This document shows, one piece after another, positions 1 through 5,681 of a stretch of DNA of 9,598 nucleotides. The translations under genes were made by a program, and so were the position numbers. How positions within the stretch are numbered: the stretch's first letter is position 1; every line of letters begins with the position of its first letter. Origin of the DNA: Holosporales bacterium (GTDB taxonomy: Bacteria; Pseudomonadota; Alphaproteobacteria; BNTO01); the NCBI GenBank assembly GCA_031265645.1, contig JAISCJ010000133.1, positions 1 through 9,598 on the forward strand, in the 5' to 3' direction. The notes under the pieces were generated by a model. The model was not told the DNA's origin. It did not search any database and was given only the letters and a program-made list of their open reading frames with translations.

Positions 1-58
1 GTTTAGCAAGCAAAACAAGCGCATTTGCAGTAAAAATACTGAACACTAAGCAATAAAG

Positions 59-406
59 ATGCGGGTTGTATCTAGGCTAGACGACCAGGTGGGAAAACGG
101 CCCGAGAATTACAGTTTATACGCTAGCAACACGCGAGTTGCGCCGATCATCAAAAACCACCGCCTTATAAAGCGCGCCGCCTATCTCATGTGCATTCTAG
201 CAACCATTCCTCAATCGCATTCATCACTCGACTCATCTATTGCCAAGGTTAGCACTGCCCAAGAATGCATAGTAAGTACATCCTTAATCGTTAAAGCGAT
301 TAATTCTCCATTACATAAGCAACTAGCAAATAATTTTGATTGCATTCACGAGCATCTTGAAAAAGCAAAGCAGGAAATCATGACGTGGCATTATGAGTTG
401 TGCTAA
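59..406 (+). CDS. Hypothetical 115-residue protein, probable N-terminal fragment of the LRR gene
   Basis: The frame from ATG 59 to TAA 404-406 encodes 115 residues. A basic stretch (IKNHRLIKR, about residues 31-39) precedes a short hydrophobic run (AAYLMCILATI, 40-50). This resembles an internal or late signal sequence, but the 30-residue leader before it makes a true signal peptide doubtful. The C-terminal part (EHLEKAKQEIMTWHYELC) looks helical. No ribosome-binding site is obvious before ATG 59, and a TAA at 47-49 closes the frame upstream. I recognise no family. Because the same frame reopens directly after the stop, I regard this as the front part of the damaged LRR gene rather than an independent gene. 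Confidence 0.35.
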   Translation: MRVVSRLDDQVGKRPENYSLYASNTRVAPIIKNHRLIKRAAYLMCILATIPQSHSSLDSSIAKVSTAQECIVSTSLIVKAINSPLHKQLANNFDCIHEHLEKAKQEIMTWHYELC

Positions 407-517
407 CATCACCCGGAACTGCCACTAGCATATCCGGAGTTTGATGCATTTTTAATCGAAAGCGGCAATACAATAGCAAGTTTATCCGCACAACCACTTA
501 CTCAAGTTTTTATTAAC

Positions 518-1201
518 GTGGCCAATACAATTGATGTCGCAACAAACGTAGAACATTTATACATAATCAAAAATTACAAACCATTCAATATTGAGAATTA
601 CGTCAATTTAAAAACTATTGCGATGTTTGACGGCACAATGACTGATGCCTTGCGCACAGCAATACAAAACTTAGCCCAACAACAAAAAAAGCTCGAGAAC
701 ATAATCATCCCAAGCTGGGGACCTCGTATTGAAGAGTCGGCTTTTAACGGGTGCTCTTCCCTTAAAAGTTGCAAATTCGGAGCATTAACATCAATTGGGA
801 TTTGTGCATTCCAACTTGCAAGAAACTTAGTTGAATTCTTTTTGCTCAAAAATGTAACTTTGCTGGAGCATCATTGCTTTTTCGATTGTTCTAAGCTTTG
901 TACAGTTGGAGAAACATTGAACGAACTCTACCTCAACGTTACGAACATGGAAGGTGCAAACTTTGAATCAACTGGCCTTGTGAAAGTGACTTTGCCTAAG
1001 ATGACATATCTTCCTGGATATGTATTTCAAACTTGCCAAGCACTACTCCGCGTAGATTGCCCATTAGTTACTAGCATTGGAGATAATGCTTTTAGTGGCT
1101 GTAGGGCGCTTAACAGTTGTACATTCGGAGTACTGACGTCGATCGGAAGTAATGCATTTAACGCTTGCTCTGCGCTGAGTCCGATTCCAAGTGTTGGCTA
1201 G
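518..1201 (+). CDS. Leucine-rich-repeat (BspA/LRR_5-like) fragment
   Basis: From GTG 518 the frame encodes 227 residues dominated by LRR_5 repeats of the pattern I(G/E)xxAFxxCxxL, seen at about residues 71-81 (IEESAFNGCSSL), 187-199 (IGDNAFSGCRAL) and 210-221 (IGSNAFNACSAL), with degenerate copies between. The strand motif CKFGALTSIG (85-94) recurs as CTFGVLTSIG (201-210). Cysteines at regular repeat positions are typical of BspA-like solenoids. No signal peptide follows GTG 518 and no Shine-Dalgarno precedes it, so an independent start here is weak. The fragment more likely needs the upstream part, or is no longer expressed. The protein stops soon after the last repeat, with no C-terminal anchor visible. 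Confidence 0.55.
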   Translation: MANTIDVATNVEHLYIIKNYKPFNIENYVNLKTIAMFDGTMTDALRTAIQNLAQQQKKLENIIIPSWGPRIEESAFNGCSSLKSCKFGALTSIGICAFQLARNLVEFFLLKNVTLLEHHCFFDCSKLCTVGETLNELYLNVTNMEGANFESTGLVKVTLPKMTYLPGYVFQTCQALLRVDCPLVTSIGDNAFSGCRALNSCTFGVLTSIGSNAFNACSALSPIPSVG

Positions 1202-1590
1202 CAAGTTTTTTACGATTGGATATACATATTGGTTTTGCTGAGATGCAAATATTAAGCTTCTACTCATGTCTGTCGATTATTGCTTTTTAATTATGTTAAA
1301 TTCCTAAACTGACGGAGACAGACATTTGTAGTCAACCGTATTTATGAGAATGTTAATAAGATATGACTCTATGCGTTGCAGGGTTTTGGCACTGAAATAA
1401 TCCTGTGTTTCATATGGGGAGCCTATAATGTGGCTTGTCGTAAAGGTAAGGGGAATTCGCTCCATGTTGACTCCTGCTAATTCTTTCGGGGTATGAATAT
1501 TTGTTGAGTTTTAATTTTATTAAATTTACGTAATTTTAACGAATTTTGATTTACCATTTATACAATACCTGAGCTTTACGACGGTCACAC
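1202..1590. other. Gene-poor intergenic stretch with short dyad and mini-ORF
   Basis: There is no convincing gene in these 389 bases. A 9-bp perfect inverted repeat (ATGTCTGTC / GACAGACAT) spans 1266-1325. A 22-codon frame at 1428-1496 has a GGGGAG Shine-Dalgarno-like sequence 6 bp before its ATG but encodes nothing recognisable. Positions 1500-1566 are very AT-rich and contain TACAAT at 1561-1566. That hexamer could be the -10 box for the gene starting at 1591, although no good -35 box is spaced correctly. Confidence 0.5.
1266..1325. repeat. 9-bp perfect inverted repeat spanning 60 bp
   Basis: ATGTCTGTC at 1266-1274 is the exact reverse complement of GACAGACAT at 1317-1325, leaving 42 AT-rich bases between the arms. 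No flanking target-site duplication is visible, and no T-tract follows to make it an intrinsic terminator. It could be a transcript hairpin, a protein-binding dyad or the ends of a tiny relic element. Chance is possible but not very likely at this arm length and spacing. Confidence 0.6.
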
Positions 1591-3168
1591 ATGCAGTTAC
1601 GCGCGCAGAAACTTTTTGCTTTGAGCCTCATCCTATCGCTAAGTGGAACAAAGTCTTACGCCATGATTGATATAAAAGCTCCGAAAGTAAAAATATTGAA
1701 TGCCCAGAAGAAGCTACAATCACTAAATAAGTCATTAGCAGTGTTACCTCCAATTGACGTGAAAGGAATCCTTATGGGCACAGAGGTTTTGCCTCCTGTA
1801 CTTCCCGTACTTCCCGTACTTCCGGTTGCTCCTGTTCTTCCGGTTGCCCCTATTCTTCCGGTTGCCGTAGCCCCTCTCCCTCCCCTTAAAAATGCCGCTA
1901 GACCCGTACTTCCGGTTGCTCCTGTTCTTCCGGTTGCCCCTGTTCTTCCGGTTGCCGTAGCCCCTCTGCCTCTCCTTAAAAATGCCGCTAGAAAAGTTTC
2001 TACTGCTCTTGCGCGCAAAATTGTTCCTCCTACCAAGCCTTTAGTTACGAGTTTTGTTGATAAAACTTCTAAGTTGGTGTCAATGCGTGCATTACCCGAG
2101 TCAATTTCAGTAATAGACGCAATTGCTGAAAGACGCGAAACACGACTGGAAAAAGTGCGTAGCTTCGTGGATAGTTTAACGGAAAAACGCATGAATGAAC
2201 TTGCGACTCAAATTGAACGCGATTTCAGTGAAGGAGGAATGCATTTTTCTGATGAAGCTGTGATTGAGAGTCTACTTAATAAATTTATTGCAGAGTTTGA
2301 AGACGTTCGTATAGTTTTATCCGACGAGCAATTAACTAATAAAGTCGATGAAATGTTTCATCATTTATTAACTCAAGTTAAACTAATGTTTCCTTTGTTA
2401 ATAGTGGACGATGCACCTTTTAGTGATTTTATTTTTACTTGGAGAAGCTTCCTCTCCAAAAAGCAAGGAAGGCCGCAATATTCAATTGAACGAAGAAGTA
2501 ATTTTTTTAATAGAGAAACAGCTTTGGTGGTTGAGCCAACTGTAAAAAACAGCGTTGAAATTAGCAGAGAACTCTCAGAGAGGAATCTCTTGGTAAAGAG
2601 CTGGGAACCTGAATTGTACAAACGGAGAAGAGAAGCACTAGTCTACGAGGCTCCTATACATAGGCCTTCCAACGAAGAAGGCATAGCCTTTCATCCACAT
2701 GAACGTATGTTTTCACCGAATGGACGCCAATCAAGGCTGAATGAAGGTGTTCCACGTCGTCCATCGGGAATTAGCATGGAGCGATTGAGAGGTGCTGGAA
2801 ACGTTGAATCTTCAGGTCGATATAGTCAACAAAATGCTCCTTCGCGAGCTAGGAATGGTCTTCCTCGGCAAGAATTGCAAAAATCGTCTTCGCAAAACCC
2901 CCGTGAATTTGGATTGAATGAAGCGAAAAGGGCCCCCCTAGCAGGAAATGAACCGTTGAATGAAGGCGAGGTTGAAGTAACACCGTCTGACACACCTGAA
3001 GAAATTGTTTCTCCAAATGCTGAAGAAGATTTTGAATTTATTAGGAAAAAGCGTTTATCAGAAAAAATTGCTGAACTTAATGTAGAAGTCCAATCTAACA
3101 CTATAAGTACGCCATTATACACACCATCTTTATCTGGTCCAGCCAATGCTGTGGTCACATTTAGTTGA
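1591..3168 (+). CDS. Secreted protein with proline-rich tandem repeats and disordered C-terminus, unknown function
   Basis: The gene encodes 525 residues. A clear Sec signal peptide occupies residues 1-24: positively charged start, hydrophobic core LFALSLILSLSG, and cleavage after SYA. Residues 53-74 begin a proline-rich region (PVLPVLPV...). Residues 75-104 and 105-134 are two tandem 30-residue units, each ending in LKNAAR and built from PVLPVAP-type hexads. Residues 170-300 look helical and charged (ERRETRLEKVRSF, EKRMNELATQIERDF, LLNKFIAEFED). From about residue 370 onward the chain is low-complexity, first basic and rich in R, S, N, P and G, then acidic (EGEVEVTPSDTPEEI), with LNE recurring three times. 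I recognise no domain. Start ATG 1591 is chosen because it yields the signal peptide, although its Shine-Dalgarno sequence is poor. Export across the inner membrane is well supported; a surface or host-directed role is inference. Confidence 0.85.
   Translation: MQLRAQKLFALSLILSLSGTKSYAMIDIKAPKVKILNAQKKLQSLNKSLAVLPPIDVKGILMGTEVLPPVLPVLPVLPVAPVLPVAPILPVAVAPLPPLKNAARPVLPVAPVLPVAPVLPVAVAPLPLLKNAARKVSTALARKIVPPTKPLVTSFVDKTSKLVSMRALPESISVIDAIAERRETRLEKVRSFVDSLTEKRMNELATQIERDFSEGGMHFSDEAVIESLLNKFIAEFEDVRIVLSDEQLTNKVDEMFHHLLTQVKLMFPLLIVDDAPFSDFIFTWRSFLSKKQGRPQYSIERRSNFFNRETALVVEPTVKNSVEISRELSERNLLVKSWEPELYKRRREALVYEAPIHRPSNEEGIAFHPHERMFSPNGRQSRLNEGVPRRPSGISMERLRGAGNVESSGRYSQQNAPSRARNGLPRQELQKSSSQNPREFGLNEAKRAPLAGNEPLNEGEVEVTPSDTPEEIVSPNAEEDFEFIRKKRLSEKIAELNVEVQSNTISTPLYTPSLSGPANAVVTFS
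1813..1992 (+). repeat. Two tandem 90-bp repeats encoding proline-rich units
   Basis: Unit 1 (1813-1902) and unit 2 (1903-1992) are 90 bp each and differ at only three positions by eye. Both begin CCCGTACTTCCGGTTGCTCC and end GCCGCTAGA. The length is exactly 30 codons, so gain or loss of a unit keeps the reading frame. Inside each unit are shorter CTTCCGGTTGC-type repeats, and directly upstream CTTCCCGTA is repeated. The near identity points to recent duplication by slippage or unequal recombination. Confidence 0.95.
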
Positions 3169-3230
3169 AGTGAATATATGTTTACGACTGCCGAGCCTTT
3201 CAAGCAGAATTAGTATAAGGAGGCGCTGAA

Positions 3231-3281
3231 GTGGTACAATCCGGGATGGGTCTGGCATTTATACAAGGTAGTGTTTTATGA
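3231..3281 (+). CDS. Possible 16-codon leader peptide upstream of sodB
   Basis: A GTG at 3231 opens a 16-codon frame (M/V-VQSGMGLAFIQGSVL) ending in TGA at 3279-3281, which overlaps the ATG of the dismutase gene as ATGA. A perfect AAGGAGG Shine-Dalgarno sequence sits at 3218-3224, six bases before the GTG, and is stronger than the dismutase's own AAGGT. The layout is that of a translationally coupled leader. The peptide itself matches nothing I know and is not rich in any one amino acid. It may exist only to bring ribosomes to the sodB start. Confidence 0.4.
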   Translation: MVQSGMGLAFIQGSVL

Positions 3282-3862
3282 TTTTTAACGCTCAAATCCC
3301 GTACGATAACGATCACTTGGTTCCTATTCTAAGTGCCGAAACGCTGAAGTATCATTATGGGAAACATCATGTTGGCTATGCCCAGACATTGCAAACGTTG
3401 GTAGCCGGAACAGATCTTGCCGATATTTCGTTGAACATGATCATTGCAAGATCGGAGGGAAACAATGAGAAAATATACAACACCGGATTACAACTGTTTA
3501 ATCATGATTTTTATTGGAAATGTTTGAGCGTGTCCGAGCACAGACCAACCGGAAAACTAAACGATCTAATACTTTCTCAATTCAAAACGTTTGAGCGATT
3601 TTTAAATGAGTATATAGATTCTGCGAATAGCGTGTTTGGAAGCGGCTGGTCGTGGTTGACATGGCAAAGGGGAAGGATTTTGTTTATGAACACACAAAAC
3701 GCAGAGGTTCCAATTGTGGAAAAACTGCTCTGCGTTATCGACTTGTGGGAGCATGCATATTACATTGATTATCGAAATGATCGGTCCGCGTACATTAACA
3801 ATATAATTACGAAGTGTATAAATTGGGAATATTGTGAGTCCTTGATGCCATGGTTCGTATAG
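3278..3862 (+). CDS. sodB: Superoxide dismutase, iron type
   Basis: This 194-residue protein converts superoxide to oxygen and hydrogen peroxide. The four metal ligands of the Fe/Mn family are visible: His26 (in LKYHYGKHH), His76 (FNHDFYW), Asp155 and His159 (DLWEHAYYIDYRND). The second-shell glutamine is at Gln72, with alanine at 142 in the NA(E)VP segment, as in iron enzymes; manganese enzymes carry glycine and glutamine at those places. The family block FGSGWSWL is present at 120-127. Length matches bacterial SodB (about 192-200), and no signal peptide is seen, so a cytoplasmic enzyme is expected. AAGGT at 3265-3269 lies eight bases before ATG 3278. The start also overlaps the stop of a short leader frame. 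It is separated from the downstream operon by a strong hairpin, so it is probably its own transcript. Confidence 0.95.
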   Translation: MIFNAQIPYDNDHLVPILSAETLKYHYGKHHVGYAQTLQTLVAGTDLADISLNMIIARSEGNNEKIYNTGLQLFNHDFYWKCLSVSEHRPTGKLNDLILSQFKTFERFLNEYIDSANSVFGSGWSWLTWQRGRILFMNTQNAEVPIVEKLLCVIDLWEHAYYIDYRNDRSAYINNIITKCINWEYCESLMPWFV

Positions 3863-3884
3863 CGCGTATATATTAACATTTCAT

Positions 3885-3927
3885 TGATGTCATAACTTGT
3901 ATTAACATCACAAGTTTCATGACATCA
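3885..3927 (+). other. Strong stem-loop downstream of sodB
   Basis: The left arm 3885-3900 (TGATGTCATAACTTGT) pairs with 3910-3916 (ACAAGTT) and 3919-3927 (ATGACATCA). This gives 16 base pairs with a single two-base bulge (TC, 3917-3918) and a nine-base loop. It begins 23 bp after the sodB stop and probably marks or protects the 3' end of that transcript. No T-tract follows immediately, so it is not a textbook intrinsic terminator; a T7 run lies 43 bp further on. The nonamer TATTAACAT occurs just before the stem (3871-3879) and again overlapping its loop (3900-3908). Confidence 0.7.
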
Positions 3928-4081
3928 TGATGCATAAATCTGCTAGTCATTGAAAAGTATGGGCAGAACTTTTTTTCCAGATTTGAGTACATTCAGACCA
4001 AGGATGCAATGCTTATAGAATGATTCACTGTTTGTGCTAAGACGTTTACCTCAGAATGCATCGATCCTTAATGGCGATTGT

Positions 4082-4111
4082 TTGAAAACGTTTGGCGCTT
4101 GTGTATATATT
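4082..4111 (+). promoter_or_regulatory. Candidate sigma70 promoter of the regulator-transporter operon
   Basis: TTGAAA at 4082-4087 and TATATT at 4106-4111 are 18 bp apart, close to sigma70 consensus. A perfect palindrome AAACGTTT (4086-4093) overlaps the -35 box, and AAATTAATTT (4113-4122) lies at the expected start of transcription. Either could be an operator, but neither resembles the E. coli TrpR operator core ACTAGT. If used, the promoter gives a leader of roughly 180 bases before the ATG at 4299. Confidence 0.4.
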
Positions 4112-4298
4112 AAATTAATTTTAAATTCTAAAAAAGAAAATTGTAATCACATAGCCATTAAACGCTGGCATTCACAGTTGTATGGTAATAATTTTTATGG
4201 GAATTACAGTTAATATTATTTTGCCGAAATTTTGTTATTGCACTTTGCTATATTGTTATGTTGTACTATTACAGTGGAACACGATACAAGGCACCAGC

Positions 4299-4613
4299 AT
4301 GGAACAAGCAAAAACTGATTTGATCGAGCAACTTTGCGAAGCACTTTTAAAAATGGAAACAATAAGCGACGCAAAGGCTTTCCTAAAAGACATTTGCACG
4401 CCAAAAGAACTTCAGGATTTGTCTGAACGTTGGAACGTATGTTTGCTCTTGAACGACAAAAAATCGTACAGAGCAATCAGTGACGAAACAGGAATTAGTC
4501 TAACGACGATTACCCGCGTAGCGAGATTTTTGAAAAATGAACCATATAAAGGGTACCAAATGGCTTTAGCTAAAATTAAAAGCAGTAACACAAGGAGACA
4601 AGAACGTGAATAA
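4299..4613 (+). CDS. YerC/YecD-type TrpR-superfamily transcriptional regulator
   Basis: The 104-residue protein matches the small helical TrpR/YerC fold along its length: an N-terminal helix, then ICTPKELQDLSERWNVCLLL (32-51), a helix-turn-helix at about 56-79 (SYRAISDETGISLTTITRVARFL), and a YKGYQMALAKIK tail typical of YerC. By eye, Thr70 and Arg73 correspond to the Trp-contacting Thr81 and Arg84 of E. coli TrpR, but the Arg54 position is Asn46, as in YerC proteins rather than true TrpR. It is therefore a DNA-binding regulator whose ligand is uncertain. ATG 4299 is chosen because family similarity begins there and AAGG (4288-4291) lies seven bases upstream. The frame extends upstream to ATG 4182 with hydrophobic sequence lacking family support. 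It overlaps the next gene by 8 bp, so it very probably controls the transporter. Confidence 0.85.
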   Translation: MEQAKTDLIEQLCEALLKMETISDAKAFLKDICTPKELQDLSERWNVCLLLNDKKSYRAISDETGISLTTITRVARFLKNEPYKGYQMALAKIKSSNTRRQERE

Positions 4614-5580
4614 TTTTTGGAGAATAATTTTTGTATTCACTGGCGTATTGTCGGTGTTTGTATCGTGCAACAGAAATACAGCGAAAAATGAAAATGCTGA
4701 TGTAATCAATGTTTGTATCAATAAAATTATTGACCATGAAGCTTTAAATGAGACGATACGTGGAATACAAGATATACTTGCAACTTCTAAACTACAGTTC
4801 AGGGTCACAGTTGAATCGTCTCAGGGCAGCTCTGTAATGGCGCAACAACTTACAGACAAATTCGTAAGTGGAAAAGCTAATGTCATAATTGGTGTGGGCA
4901 CAATCGCGGCACAAAGTTTCATGAAGTATGCCAAGGACGGAAGGACTCGCTTTGTGTATAGTTCTGTCACGGATCCAAAATCTGCTGGACTAACTGGGAA
5001 GCAACAAATTTCAGGAGTTTCGAATTTTGTTGAGCTCGTCCCTCAGATTGACTTATTTTTAGAAATTCTGCCAAAGCTCAAACGGCTAGGATTTTTGTAT
5101 AATCCAGGAGAAGCCAACTCCGTTATGCTTATATCTGAATTAAAAGAAATATTAGCTAAACGCGGAATTACTTTGGTTTTGCAAACGGCCACAAGAACTT
5201 TTGAAATCCAGCAGGCCGTGGAAAATCTAGTATCAAAAGTAGATGCAATTTTCATCAGCAACGACAACACAGCGCTCAGCGCGTTCAAATGTATTAGGAA
5301 CATTGCTGGGAAAAATAAAATTCCTGTATTTGTTAGTGACACTGACATTGTGCATAAAGGCGCCTTGGCAGCTCTCGGACCAAACCAGTACAAAATTGGC
5401 GAACAGACAGCGAATTTAGTATTAAAACAGATAAAAGATAAAACATTCGAGTCATTAATTGAATATCCACGTAAAGAGGACACGTTATTAATTGTAAATC
5501 AACGTGCTGCACAAAAATGTGATATTGAGTTGCCAGATAGCGTCTTAAAGAGAGCTCATAAAATTTTAGTAGACCAATAG
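4606..5580 (+). CDS. trpX: TrpX-like ABC transporter substrate-binding lipoprotein
   Basis: This 324-residue protein belongs to the ABC_sub_bind family (putative tryptophan/tyrosine importers). Residues 1-20 form a hydrophobic signal ending FVS before Cys21, a slightly atypical lipobox with Phe at -3, so a membrane-anchored periplasmic lipoprotein is likely. Family blocks are visible: VIIGVGTIAAQ (93-103), SSVTDPKSAGL (119-129), ISGVSN (135-140), LGFLYNPGEANS (161-172), DAIFISNDNTALSA (213-226) and the VFVSDTDIVHKGALAALG segment (241-258). Start GTG 4606 has an ideal AAGGAG (4592-4597) eight bases upstream, inside the end of the regulator gene; the two overlap by 8 bp. Length is normal for the family (about 320-340). 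The substrate is assigned by family and by the TrpR-type neighbour; it is not proven, and other members may bind different small molecules. Confidence 0.85.
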   Translation: MNNFWRIIFVFTGVLSVFVSCNRNTAKNENADVINVCINKIIDHEALNETIRGIQDILATSKLQFRVTVESSQGSSVMAQQLTDKFVSGKANVIIGVGTIAAQSFMKYAKDGRTRFVYSSVTDPKSAGLTGKQQISGVSNFVELVPQIDLFLEILPKLKRLGFLYNPGEANSVMLISELKEILAKRGITLVLQTATRTFEIQQAVENLVSKVDAIFISNDNTALSAFKCIRNIAGKNKIPVFVSDTDIVHKGALAALGPNQYKIGEQTANLVLKQIKDKTFESLIEYPRKEDTLLIVNQRAAQKCDIELPDSVLKRAHKILVDQ

Positions 5581-5681
5581 ATAAACGCGCGGCGAATTCG
5601 GAGAACCAATATATGGCTATCATAAGTTGATGATCACGGGAAAGGGATATTCACCGTTTATTATTTAGGTGGAGGTGTTTT
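5581..5681 (+). other. Intercistronic spacer with 7-bp dyad
   Basis: This 101-bp gap is the only sizeable one inside the transporter operon. ATAAACG at 5581-5587 directly follows the trpX stop and pairs with CGTTTAT at 5655-5661, just upstream of the trpY ribosome-binding site GGAGGT (5671-5676). A long-range stem of this kind could shape the mRNA between the binding-protein and permease cistrons, for example to keep binding protein in excess. The role is inference. Confidence 0.35.

Larger units (their letters stand above)
59..1201 (+). pseudogene. BspA-like leucine-rich-repeat protein gene interrupted by an in-frame stop
   Basis: Two open stretches, 59-403 and 407-1198, lie in the same reading frame and are separated only by TAA at 404-406. 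The frame stays open for 37 codons between that stop and the first possible downstream start, a GTG at 518 with no Shine-Dalgarno sequence. Read through, the junction gives ...HYELC-stop-HHPELPLAYPEF..., as expected if a CAA glutamine codon had become TAA. The N-terminal third has a hydrophobic patch near residues 40-51 and then helical-looking sequence. The C-terminal two thirds carry BspA-type (LRR_5) repeats with SAFNGCSSL, NAFSGCRAL and NAFNACSAL motifs. LRR_5 proteins often mediate host or surface contact. I infer a recent nonsense mutation. Alternatives are stop readthrough, two separately translated products, or a sequencing error at one base. Confidence 0.55.
3863..4298. other. Intergenic region between sodB and the transporter operon
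   Basis: These 436 bases hold a strong stem-loop (3885-3927), a seven-T run at 3970-3976 preceded by a weak 5-bp dyad, a sigma70-like promoter (4082-4111) and a long AT-rich leader before the regulator gene. A hydrophobic open frame runs from about 4155 into the regulator gene, but it lacks a ribosome-binding site. I see no RNA gene or riboswitch that I can name. Confidence 0.5.

Noticed and set aside
28..41. Small hairpin CAGTA-AAAA-TACTG
   Set aside because: A 5-bp stem is expected by chance at this scale and has no T-tract; the edge of the window gives no context.
1428..1496. 22-codon mini-ORF with GGGGAG ribosome-binding-like sequence
   Set aside because: Too short and featureless to call without conservation or expression data; no coupling to a neighbouring gene.
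1813..1992. CRISPR-like or other regularly spaced repeat array
   Set aside because: The units are directly abutting 90-bp coding repeats without unique spacers and lie inside an open reading frame.
1656..2192. Minus-strand frame with collagen-like GATGRTG repeats
   Set aside because: It is the antisense shadow of the proline-rich repeat in the secreted protein gene; the plus strand has a signal peptide and a continuous frame.
3938..3976. Intrinsic terminator made of TCTGC/GCAGA and a seven-T run
   Set aside because: The stem is only 5 bp around an 18-20 base loop, too weak to call; the T-run is noted in the intergenic entry.
4182..4298. ATG 4182 as the regulator start
   Set aside because: No Shine-Dalgarno precedes it, the extra 39 residues are hydrophobic and unlike YerC proteins, and ATG 4299 has AAGG at good spacing and gives normal family length.
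5043..5483. 146-codon minus-strand frame inside trpX
   Set aside because: The opposite strand carries clear ABC_sub_bind motifs throughout this interval.
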